A DNA stretch of 64,000 nucleotides from CBDAQR01 sp965199055 (GTDB taxonomy: Bacteria; Pseudomonadota; Gammaproteobacteria; Pseudomonadales; Halieaceae), in NCBI GenBank assembly GCA_965199055.1, contig CBDAQR010000003.1:1736001-1800000 (forward strand). The letters are read 5' to 3'. The position numbers were made by a program, and so were the translations under genes. The notes under the pieces were generated by a model. It saw only the letters and a list, made by a program, of their open reading frames with translations. It ran no database searches and was not told the origin of the DNA. This document shows positions 24,088-31,985 of the stretch, piece by piece; the first letter of the stretch is position 1, and each line of letters starts with the position of its first letter.

Positions 24088-24951
24088 CTACTGTCTCGCA
24101 GCCATGAGGCAGCCCATCACGATCAATGCCGTTCCTGCCAGCGTCGAAACGGTCAGCGCCTCACCAAAAAAGATAAAGCCGATGATCGCCGCCCAGATAA
24201 AGGCCGTGTATTCCACAGGGATCAAGATACGCGCCTCGGCGCGAGCATAGGCCCAGGAAAGCATCAGTAGCGATACCAGGCCCAGCATCGCCGCACTGAC
24301 CAAATTCACATACTGTTCAACCGGCGGCAGGACTGCGAGAAACGGCGCCAACATCAGGTAGATCCCAAATACCGTCCCATTCTGAAAGAATGCAATTTCG
24401 AAAGGCTTGGCAACGATGGCCTGCTGACGCTGGAGAATAAGGTTGTAGGCATAAAAGACGGCGGACACCAGAATTGCCGCGATGCCCAACCAGACCTTAT
24501 CGTCGTAATCACCCCCCAACTTACCGGCAACGATAACAATGGCGCCGGTGAATCCGATAATCGATGCGAGAACAGCCTGCGGACCAATGCGCTCATTCAG
24601 CAGTACCTTGGCCAGGTACATGGCTATCAGTGGCGCAATGAACGACAGCGCTATCGCTTCTGCGAGGGGCACATAGACGATGCCCCAGAAGAACAGATAC
24701 GCCATTACAGACGTGATGGAGCCGCGCCACACGTGTAGCTTGAGCACCTTGCGCTCGGGCCAGGGCGAACGCTTCCAGGCGACCAGGCAACCCGCCAGTA
24801 ACATGGCCACCATCGTGCGCCAAAGCATAGCGTTGTAGGTGCCCAGCTCTATGGCCAACCCTTTCATAAGGCCATCCATTGCCGCAAAGGTAGCTATACC
24901 CATGCAGGCGGCTGCAAAGGGGATGCCCGTCCCCTCGCGCTGGGCTGTCAT
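24088..24951 (-). CDS. EamA/DMT-family transporter
   Basis: Inner-membrane protein of 287 residues with ten hydrophobic helices arranged as two EamA repeats (about 10-140 and 155-285). The second repeat ends TVSTLAGTALIVMGCLMA. DMT/EamA proteins export amino acids, nucleosides or drugs; the cargo cannot be assigned. There is no good Shine-Dalgarno sequence before the ATG. A large inverted repeat (24983-25026) lies upstream, between this gene and the preceding nitronate monooxygenase-like gene on the same strand. Confidence 0.88.
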   Translation of the reverse strand: MTAQREGTGIPFAAACMGIATFAAMDGLMKGLAIELGTYNAMLWRTMVAMLLAGCLVAWKRSPWPERKVLKLHVWRGSITSVMAYLFFWGIVYVPLAEAIALSFIAPLIAMYLAKVLLNERIGPQAVLASIIGFTGAIVIVAGKLGGDYDDKVWLGIAAILVSAVFYAYNLILQRQQAIVAKPFEIAFFQNGTVFGIYLMLAPFLAVLPPVEQYVNLVSAAMLGLVSLLMLSWAYARAEARILIPVEYTAFIWAAIIGFIFFGEALTVSTLAGTALIVMGCLMAARQ

Positions 24952-24982
24952 AGCTGGACTGTTAAGCGTTGAACTAACAAGA

Positions 24983-25026
24983 ATAGGTGCTCCCGCGAAT
25001 CCGCGGAGAATAGCAGAAGCACCTAT
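24983..25026 (-). terminator. Nested inverted repeat between the NMO-like and EamA genes
   Basis: ATAGGTGCT (24983-24991) pairs perfectly with AGCACCTAT (25018-25026). Inside it, CCGCG-AATC-CGCGG (24993-25006) forms a second hairpin. In the minus-strand transcript the structure follows the NMO-like gene and is followed by U-rich TCTTGTTAG, without a clean U-tract. It may act as a terminator for that gene or an attenuator for the EamA gene. Confidence 0.5.
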
Positions 25027-25081
25027 GTGTGCGGTAGAAGGCCGCGGCAGAACACCGCGCTATCTCACCGCGGGTAGGGAC

Positions 25082-26203
25082 CTATTCCGGCATCAGACCC
25101 TCAATGCGTTCATAGGCCTCGGTGTATTCCGTCATCAAACGCATCATGATGTCGCGGCAGGATTCGATCTCATTGATCTGCCCCACCACCTGGCCGATAG
25201 GATTGAACGCGACTTTCTGGGTTTCCGCAGCACCGGCGTAGCGGTGGGTGCGTCGCGTCGCATCAAATGTGAGATAGCCCTGCAGCGGCATGGGCAGAGG
25301 GTCGGGTGTGTCATCCCGCTCCCAGGCCTCGGTCCATTCGTTCTTGAGCATACGGGCAGTTTTACCGGTAAACGAACGCGAGCGCACCGTATCTTCCGAG
25401 GTCGCATGCATGTAAGACTCACGCTGTGCAGGCTCAGCGTGCGCCTCCGTCGAATTAAGCCACATAGAACCGAGCCAGACGCCTTCTGCGCCCATGGCCA
25501 TAGCCGCCATGATCTGCTGCCCACTGCCGATACCACCGGCTGCCAGCACGGGTAAGGGCGCCAGCTCTTTGACCATCTGCGGCCATAACACCATTGAGGT
25601 AACTTCACCGGCGTGGCCACCGCCCTCAGTACCCTGGCATATCACGAAATCCAGGCCTGCATTCTTGTGGGCAATACCGTGCTTAAGTCGTCCGGCCAAT
25701 GCGCCAATCAGGCGACCGGATTCATGCACCTGCTCTACAATTTCCTCGGGCGGCGTACCCAATGCGTTTACAATCATGCGGCAGTTGGGTCGAGTCAGCG
25801 CTTCATCAACCAGCGCCCGCGCCTGCGCCAGAGAAAAACTCAGCGAGACCTCATCATCCCCTTCTGGCCACTCCGGCACCCCGTGGTCCTTGAGCAGATC
25901 GTCGGCGAACTTGCGATGCTGTTCCGGGATAGCCGCCATGATCATTTCCACCAGCTTGGCCGGGTCCTCTTCGCCCATGCCCTCATATTTCTGCGGAATG
26001 GCCGTGTCCACACCATAGATGTGATCGCCGATATGCTCGTCGATCCAGTCCAACTCTTCTTTTAGCTGTTCGGGCGAAAACCCAACCGCTCCCAGCACAC
26101 CAATGCCGCCGGCCTTGCTGACCGCCACGACCACGTCGCGACAGTGGGTGAACGCGAAGATGGGCACTTCAATGCCGAGTTGTTTACAGAAATCCGTCTG
26201 CAT
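25082..26203 (-). CDS. Nitronate monooxygenase-like FMN protein
   Basis: TIM-barrel flavoprotein of 373 residues in the 2-nitropropane dioxygenase / nitronate monooxygenase superfamily. Seen: the N-terminal HCRDVVVAVSKAGGIGVLG, DFVICQGTEGGGHAGEV near 200-215, then VLAAGGIGSGQQIMAAMAMGAEGV near 235 (phosphate-binding loop) and MHATSEDTVRSRSFTGK. Members oxidise alkyl nitronates or reduce enoyl and quinone substrates. The C-terminal 80 residues are longer than in the classic enzymes and resemble actinobacterial or gammaproteobacterial forms found in fatty-acid or cholesterol clusters. GGAG stands 8 bases before the ATG. Confidence 0.85.
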   Translation of the reverse strand: MQTDFCKQLGIEVPIFAFTHCRDVVVAVSKAGGIGVLGAVGFSPEQLKEELDWIDEHIGDHIYGVDTAIPQKYEGMGEEDPAKLVEMIMAAIPEQHRKFADDLLKDHGVPEWPEGDDEVSLSFSLAQARALVDEALTRPNCRMIVNALGTPPEEIVEQVHESGRLIGALAGRLKHGIAHKNAGLDFVICQGTEGGGHAGEVTSMVLWPQMVKELAPLPVLAAGGIGSGQQIMAAMAMGAEGVWLGSMWLNSTEAHAEPAQRESYMHATSEDTVRSRSFTGKTARMLKNEWTEAWERDDTPDPLPMPLQGYLTFDATRRTHRYAGAAETQKVAFNPIGQVVGQINEIESCRDIMMRLMTEYTEAYERIEGLMPE

Positions 26204-26299
26204 GGGGCTGTCTCCAAATTGTCATATGCATATGGTCAAATTCTGGCGGCGGTGCCCGATGAATCCAATGGCCGGTCAGGCCAATATGGGCTGACTTTG

Positions 26300-26333
26300 T
26301 TGCACACCCAGAAACCACGCGTAAGATCACACT
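26300..26333 (+). promoter_or_regulatory. Candidate arsC promoter with leaderless geometry
   Basis: TTGCAC (26300-26305), a 16-base spacer and TAAGAT (26322-26327) form a good sigma-70 promoter. The -10 ends 6 bases before the ATG at 26334, so the mRNA would start at the initiator codon. No Shine-Dalgarno sequence is present. No ArsR gene or obvious ArsR operator lies beside it. Confidence 0.5.
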
Positions 26334-26810
26334 ATGAGCGAAATCACCCCCGTAAGAATTGCGTTTATCTGCACCCACAATGCCTGTCGCAGCATACTCT
26401 GCGAAGTGATTGCTCGCGAGTTGGGCCGCGGCCGAATCGAAACCGCAAGCGCCGGTGCCAGCCCGCGGGGTGTCGTCCACCCACAGACCATCGACTATCT
26501 AGCCTCCCGTGGTTACGCCACCTCAGGCCTGGCCAGTAAAGGCTTCGAGGCTTTAGAAGAGTTTGATCCCGAAGTTGTGATTACCGTTTGCGACAATGCC
26601 GCCAATGAGGCCTGCCCGGTATGGATGGGACGTGCACTAAAAGTGCACTGGGGCCTACCCGACCCCACCGCGGGCGATCGCACTAAAGAAGAGACCCACG
26701 CAGCCTTTGACGAGGTCTGTGCGCGCCTGGAAGCGAGGGTTAATGAATGGCTCGACGCCAGTATTGAAAGCCTCGATCGGTCCGGCATCGAGGCCTTGCT
26801 AACTCAATAA
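26334..26810 (+). CDS. arsC: Low-molecular-weight phosphatase-type arsenate reductase
   Basis: Cytoplasmic arsenate reductase of the thioredoxin-coupled/LMW-PTPase type, 158 residues. The P-loop CTHNACRS (C13, R19; CX5R) binds arsenate. C86 and C94 in VCDNAANEAC occupy the places of the two resolving cysteines in this class. GLPDP near 127 carries the general-acid Asp. It stands alone: no arsB, acr3 or arsR gene is seen in the window. Its stop overlaps the stop of the convergent leucine dehydrogenase gene by 7 bases. Confidence 0.9.
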   Translation: MSEITPVRIAFICTHNACRSILCEVIARELGRGRIETASAGASPRGVVHPQTIDYLASRGYATSGLASKGFEALEEFDPEVVITVCDNAANEACPVWMGRALKVHWGLPDPTAGDRTKEETHAAFDEVCARLEARVNEWLDASIESLDRSGIEALLTQ

Positions 26811-27877
26811 GCGGCAAGTCTCACGGCATCGTCGCTGCTCTCTGCAGCCAGATACTCTTCAGCCAGTTCCTCCGCCACCAGGTGAGGAGAACGCGCCGCA
26901 CGATCCGAGCGATAGAGGATCTCCTGCAGGTTGGTTTCGATCCGCTCCACATGTTCACGCATGGTATCCCTGCCACTACCCATTCGCTGGTGGTACACGT
27001 CGATGATGCCACCGGCATTAATCAGGAAATCGGGACAATAGAGGATGCCGCGATCCCACAGATGATTAGCCTGTAGCTCATCGGCCAGCTGATTGTTCGC
27101 TGCACCGGCGACAATTCCGACACGTAATGCGTCGATACTCTCCTGAGTCAGCACCGCACCCATGGCACAGGGCGCCAACACATCGGCCTGCTCCGTGAGG
27201 ATTCGAGCCGGATCAACCACGTCAATACCGTGGACATCAATAGCCCGTTGCAGATTGTCTGCATTGACATCGGCTCCCACCACGCTGGCGCCATCGGCGA
27301 TCAGAAAACCGGCCAGATGAAAGCCGACATTACCCAAACCCTGAATCGCTACCCGCAGCCCCTTCATCGAATCCGCGCCCAGGCGGTGCTGCACCGCGGC
27401 GCGAATACCAAGATAGACGCCATAGGCCGTGGAGGGTGACGGGTCTCCACCATGTTCCGCACCATCCTGCAGGCCACTGACGTGGGCAGTGCGCTCAGAC
27501 ATGGCTCGAATATCGGCGACACCCGTGCCGGAATCCTCAGCTGCTACATAAGAGCCACCCAGGGATTCGATGAAATCACCCATCGCGCATAACAGCTCAG
27601 GGGTCTTGTCACTGCGCGGATCTCCAATAATCACGGATTTGCCACCACCGAAGGGCAGTCCCGCCAGTGCCGACTTGTAAGTCATGCCACGGGAGAGCCG
27701 CAACACGTCATAGAGCGCCTCGTCATCACTGACATAGGGAAACATGCGACAGCCACCCACAGCCGCACCCAACTTGCTGTTGTGAACCGCAATGATGGCA
27801 CGCAGACCACTCTCGCGGTCGAAGCCAAAGGCCACTTGTTCGTGCTGATCAAACGCCGGGTTACTAAACACTGCCAT
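26804..27877 (-). CDS. Leucine dehydrogenase (Glu/Leu/Phe/Val dehydrogenase family)
   Basis: NAD-dependent oxidative deaminase of branched-chain amino acids, 357 residues. Substrate and catalytic residues are in GGCRMFPY (41-48), MTYKSALAGLPFGGGK (K68 and K80), and the NAD Rossmann motif GLGNVG near 182. The length matches leucine or valine dehydrogenases (about 350-365). It starts only after the IOR stop, 2 bases downstream on the same strand, so the two are very likely cotranscribed. Together they convert an amino acid to a 2-oxo acid and then to acyl-CoA. Confidence 0.88.
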   Translation of the reverse strand: MAVFSNPAFDQHEQVAFGFDRESGLRAIIAVHNSKLGAAVGGCRMFPYVSDDEALYDVLRLSRGMTYKSALAGLPFGGGKSVIIGDPRSDKTPELLCAMGDFIESLGGSYVAAEDSGTGVADIRAMSERTAHVSGLQDGAEHGGDPSPSTAYGVYLGIRAAVQHRLGADSMKGLRVAIQGLGNVGFHLAGFLIADGASVVGADVNADNLQRAIDVHGIDVVDPARILTEQADVLAPCAMGAVLTQESIDALRVGIVAGAANNQLADELQANHLWDRGILYCPDFLINAGGIIDVYHQRMGSGRDTMREHVERIETNLQEILYRSDRAARSPHLVAEELAEEYLAAESSDDAVRLAAY

Positions 27878-27879
27878 CG

Positions 27880-30800
27880 CTATGCCACCTTCTCTACAAA
27901 TTTCACCACGTTCTCTCCGCTAAAGCGGCTCATCAATTGTTCTTGCTGTAGCGCGAGCTTTTCCCTGTTACCGTCTTTCACGTGCCCGAACCCGCGCATC
28001 TGCAGCGGCAATTCCGCGAGTTGGACTGCGATGGCGTAGTTATCAGCATTCACGCCGTGCTGAAGTTGTGCGATCAGGCTCTCGTAATCGGCGATGTCCT
28101 GGCGTTCCTGGCGCCGCTCAGCGGTATATCCGAATACGTCTAACGCGGTACCGCGCAGGAACTTAAACTTCGCCAGGATCCCGAACAGCGACATCGTCCA
28201 GGCGGGAAACTCGCGCTTGATCAACTGGCCGGTAGTCGGATCTTTCTTCGACAAGAGTGGCGGTGCCAGATGAAAGCGGAGGCTATAGTCCCCTGTAAAT
28301 TGCTGCTTGAGCTTATTGATAAACGTGCCATCGCTGTATAAACGCGCTACTTCATATTCGTCTTTATACGCCATCAGTTTGTACAGGCTCTTGGCAACAG
28401 CCATGGTCAGCGCCTTGTCCGCACTGCTGTCGGCATCGCGCACTTGGGTGACGAGCGCGGTGTAGCGCGCCGCATAGTTCGCGTCCTGAAACTGCACCAG
28501 ACGATCACTGCGATTCGAAATCAATTGTTCCAGTGTCATCGGCTCTGGTTTGCGCAAGCGCTTTTCAACCAGCGCTAGCACCTTATCCGGCTGATGCGCG
28601 GCACGGCGGCCCCACAGGAACGCCTGCTTGTTAAATTCAACAGCGACTGCGTTAAGCTCAATGGCGCGCTCCAGTGCCTGGTAACTGACCGGCACCAGGC
28701 CTTTCTGGTAGGCGTAGCCCAGCAGAAAAAGGTTGCTGGCGATGGAATCTCCAAGCAGTTCCGTCGCGATAGCGGTGGCGTTAATAAACAGTGAATCGTT
28801 CTCGCCCACCTCTTCACGTATGGTTTGCTCCATCGCCCCAGTATGGAATGGCGCGTCCGGGTCAAGCACAAAGGCCGCGGTAGGGACCTCGGCGTTGTTG
28901 ACGACTGCGGTCGTACGATCAATGGCGACCTTACCCATCGATTCATAACTCGCAGCAACCGCCAGATCACAGCCCACCAGCAGATCAGCTTCCCCCGCAG
29001 GTATACGCACGGCCTTGATATCTTCCTGGTGATTGGCGACGCGCACATGCGACACCACAGCACCAAATTTCTGCGCGAGACCTGTCTGGTTCATCGTCGC
29101 ACAGCCCTTACCCTCAACATGAGCTGCCATCGCCACCAGTGCAGTAACGGTCAGCACACCGGTGCCGCCCACGCCGGTTACGACCGCATTCCAGGGTTTA
29201 TCGAGAGCGGGCAGTTCCGGCTCGGGGATGGGATCGAATACCACGCCGTCGGTACTGCCCTGCTTCTTCACCAACTCGCCACCATGGACGGTCACGAAAC
29301 TCGGGCAGAAGCCTTTGACGCAGCTGAAGTCCTTGTTGCAGGCGCTCTGATCGATCTGGCGCTTGCGACCCACTTCGGTTTCTTTGGGGATAACTGACAG
29401 GCAGTTGGATTTAAGCGAGCAGTCACCACAGCCCTCGCAAACCTCATCGTTGATGAAGGCACGCTTGGAAATGTCTTCCATAACGCCTTTCTTGCGGCGA
29501 CGCCTTTTCTCAGCGGCGCAGGTCTGCACGTAGACGATCACCGAAATACCCTCGTACTCGCGCAGTTCGCGTTGCAAGGCATCCATTTCATCGCGATGGT
29601 GCAGGCTATAGCCGGGGGTCGCATTGAATTGGCCTATCCAGGCACCGGGCTCATCACTCACCAAAGCGATGCGCTTCACGCCTTCACCGCGCAACTGGTG
29701 AACAAGATCGTCTACCGATAGCTCGCCATCGATAGGCTGTCCGCCGGTCATTGCAACGGCATCGTTGTATAGAACTTTGTAGGTAATGTTTACCCCAGCC
29801 GCCTTGGCCGCTCGAATCGCGAGAATACCGGAGTGAAAGTAGGTGCCGTCACCCAGGTTCTGAAACACATGCTTGGTTTCGGTGAATGGGGCCTGGCCGA
29901 TCCAGGCGACACCCTCGCCGCCCATTTGGCTAAAGGTATGGGTTTCGCGGTCGGGCATCCAGGTCGCCATATAATGACAGCCAATGCCCCCCATAGCACG
30001 GGAACCATCGGGCACCTTGGTCGACGTATTGTGAGGACAGCCGGAGCAGAAGTGCGGGACTCGCTCTGCGATAGCGCGCGGCTGAGCCAGGGATTGTTCC
30101 TTGCGCTCGAGAAAATCCAGACGCGCCTGAATACTGTCTGACTGAAAAAAGCGCGTGATACGACCGGCAATGGCACGTGCAATCATTGCGGGAGTCAGTT
30201 CGCCCAGGTTCGGCAGCAGATCGCGGCCCTCTTCGTCGAACTCGCCGATCACCCGCGGACGCTGCGCGACGGGATAGTTGTACAACTGTCCGGTCAGCTG
30301 ATCTTCGATAATTGAGCGCTTCTCCTCAACCACCATAATCTCTTCGAGCCCGTCGGCGAACTCATGAGTGCCCAGCGGTTCAAGCGGCCAGCTCATGCCA
30401 ACTTTGTATACACGCAGGCCGATTTGCGCCGCCAGGTTCTCATCAATACCCAGATCTTCCAGTGCTTGCATCACATCCAGATAAGCCTTACCGGTAGTGA
30501 TAATGCCAAAGCGGGGGTTGGGACTATCAACCACCACCCGATTCAATCGATTGGCACGGGCAAAGGCACGGGCTGCGTAAATCTTGTATTTGTTGAGACG
30601 CAGCTCCTGCTCCAGGGGTTTGTCGGGCCAGCGCGCATGCACGCCGTCTTCCGGCAACTCAAAGTCCTCTGGGATAACGATATTGATGCGTGACGGGTCC
30701 ACCTCTGCCGAGATCGCCGAATCCATATTCTCGGTGATGGCTTTCAGACCCACCCAACAACCGCTATAGCGCGATAGCTCCCAGCCATACACCCCCAGGT

Positions 30801-31356
30801 CCAGTACTTCCTGCACATTGGACGGGTTCAGTACCGGAATCGATGCACCGATAAACATGTGCTCTGACTGATGCGGCAGTGTGGATGACTTACAGGCGTG
30901 ATCATCGCCGGCTACAGCGAGCACACCGCCATAGCGGGAGGTACCAAATGCATTCGCGTGTTTAATCACATCCATGCTGCGATCAACACCCGGTCCCTTG
31001 CCGTACCACATGCCAAACACCCCATCGTATTTCGCATTGCCGAACAGGTTGGTCTGCTGACTGCCCCAGACTGCTGTGGCCGCCAGATCTTCGTTCACAC
31101 CCGGTTGAAAGTGAATATTGTGCCGGTCGAGAAAGGGCTTGGCCTTCCACATGGCCTGATCCACAGTACCGAGCGGCGAGCCGCGATAACCTGAAATGAA
31201 GGCCGCCGTGTTTAGTCCACGACTCAGGTCGCGCTGGTGTTGCAACATGGGCAAACGGACCAGGGCCTCGATGCCCGTCATATAGGCACGGGTGGCATCG
31301 AGCGCATACTTGTCGTCGAGAGAAACCTGCTTCAACACGGTGTTTGCCTTGGTCAT
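27880..31356 (-). CDS. Indolepyruvate:ferredoxin oxidoreductase, fused large form
   Basis: Thiamine-diphosphate enzyme of 1158 residues that oxidatively decarboxylates 2-oxo acids (aryl pyruvates, and possibly branched-chain 2-oxo acids) to acyl-CoA with reduction of ferredoxin. Order: pyrimidine-binding domain (about 1-400), TPP domain with GGIGCHYMATWM and FSQMGGEGVAWIGQ (about 450-600), an iron-sulfur site CEGCGDCSLKSNC near 640, the gamma domain with VTGVGGTGVLTVTAL near 725, and a long C-terminal extension typical of the aerobic proteobacterial single-chain form. It is preceded by a divergent Lrp regulator and followed by leucine dehydrogenase. Confidence 0.93.
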   Translation of the reverse strand: MTKANTVLKQVSLDDKYALDATRAYMTGIEALVRLPMLQHQRDLSRGLNTAAFISGYRGSPLGTVDQAMWKAKPFLDRHNIHFQPGVNEDLAATAVWGSQQTNLFGNAKYDGVFGMWYGKGPGVDRSMDVIKHANAFGTSRYGGVLAVAGDDHACKSSTLPHQSEHMFIGASIPVLNPSNVQEVLDLGVYGWELSRYSGCWVGLKAITENMDSAISAEVDPSRINIVIPEDFELPEDGVHARWPDKPLEQELRLNKYKIYAARAFARANRLNRVVVDSPNPRFGIITTGKAYLDVMQALEDLGIDENLAAQIGLRVYKVGMSWPLEPLGTHEFADGLEEIMVVEEKRSIIEDQLTGQLYNYPVAQRPRVIGEFDEEGRDLLPNLGELTPAMIARAIAGRITRFFQSDSIQARLDFLERKEQSLAQPRAIAERVPHFCSGCPHNTSTKVPDGSRAMGGIGCHYMATWMPDRETHTFSQMGGEGVAWIGQAPFTETKHVFQNLGDGTYFHSGILAIRAAKAAGVNITYKVLYNDAVAMTGGQPIDGELSVDDLVHQLRGEGVKRIALVSDEPGAWIGQFNATPGYSLHHRDEMDALQRELREYEGISVIVYVQTCAAEKRRRRKKGVMEDISKRAFINDEVCEGCGDCSLKSNCLSVIPKETEVGRKRQIDQSACNKDFSCVKGFCPSFVTVHGGELVKKQGSTDGVVFDPIPEPELPALDKPWNAVVTGVGGTGVLTVTALVAMAAHVEGKGCATMNQTGLAQKFGAVVSHVRVANHQEDIKAVRIPAGEADLLVGCDLAVAASYESMGKVAIDRTTAVVNNAEVPTAAFVLDPDAPFHTGAMEQTIREEVGENDSLFINATAIATELLGDSIASNLFLLGYAYQKGLVPVSYQALERAIELNAVAVEFNKQAFLWGRRAAHQPDKVLALVEKRLRKPEPMTLEQLISNRSDRLVQFQDANYAARYTALVTQVRDADSSADKALTMAVAKSLYKLMAYKDEYEVARLYSDGTFINKLKQQFTGDYSLRFHLAPPLLSKKDPTTGQLIKREFPAWTMSLFGILAKFKFLRGTALDVFGYTAERRQERQDIADYESLIAQLQHGVNADNYAIAVQLAELPLQMRGFGHVKDGNREKLALQQEQLMSRFSGENVVKFVEKVA

Positions 31357-31489
31357 AGCGCGCCCCGGGACTGGGTTATTCAGATTTAGTAATGGTACTC
31401 AGGTGGGGTGAAATTGTTATTTTATTTCGCCCGCTTTACGCATATATAATGCATAATTATTTCGTTATATTTCTTTTTTGAGAATAAAT
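31357..31489. promoter_or_regulatory. Divergent IOR / Lrp promoter region
   Basis: A 133-base AT-rich gap separates the IOR start (31356) from the Lrp start (31490). It contains GCAT-ATATA-ATGC (31440-31452), a small inverted repeat of the size Lrp-type proteins bind, and a TTATATT element further on that could serve the Lrp gene. The assignment of operator or promoter is inferred. Confidence 0.4.
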
Positions 31490-31966
31490 ATGCCGGAAGA
31501 ACTGCATAAGACCGATGTCGAGATCCTAAAGCTGCTGCAAACAGACGCGAGCATCTCCACGTCCGCGATCGCCGAAAAACTGAATCTCTCCCAGTCTCCG
31601 TGCTGGCGACGTGTAAACCGCATTGAGCAGGAGGGCTATATTCGCAAACGGGTGGCTTTGCTCGATCGCAGGGCATTGGGCATGGAAGTCGTGGTCTTCG
31701 CCACAGTCAGCCTCACGGCCAACGGCCGGCAAAACCTGGAGGAATTCGAACGCGAAATCATTCGCTACCCGGAAGTGATGGAGTGCTACACCATGGCCGG
31801 CATCTGGGATTACATGCTGAAGATCGTTACCCGGGACATATCCCACTACGAAGACTTTGTCCGCAACACGCTCACCACCTCACCCTCTATTCGAGAATTG
31901 CACTCGCACATGGCGGTGACGGAGATCAAAAACAGCACCGAGCTGCCACTGGAAACACAGCTCTAA
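31490..31966 (+). CDS. Lrp/AsnC family transcriptional regulator
   Basis: Feast/famine regulator of 158 residues with an N-terminal winged HTH (TDVEILKLLQTDASIS, then LSQSPCWRRVNRIEQEGYI) and a C-terminal RAM domain (about 65-145) that binds an amino acid or 2-oxo acid. The frame opens at TTG 31478, but ATG 31490 is the more natural start. It is divergent from the indolepyruvate oxidoreductase, so it probably controls that gene and the leucine dehydrogenase in response to branched-chain or aromatic amino acids. Confidence 0.9.
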   Translation: MPEELHKTDVEILKLLQTDASISTSAIAEKLNLSQSPCWRRVNRIEQEGYIRKRVALLDRRALGMEVVVFATVSLTANGRQNLEEFEREIIRYPEVMECYTMAGIWDYMLKIVTRDISHYEDFVRNTLTTSPSIRELHSHMAVTEIKNSTELPLETQL

Positions 31967-31985
31967 GCAGTAGGGCAATGAGCGC

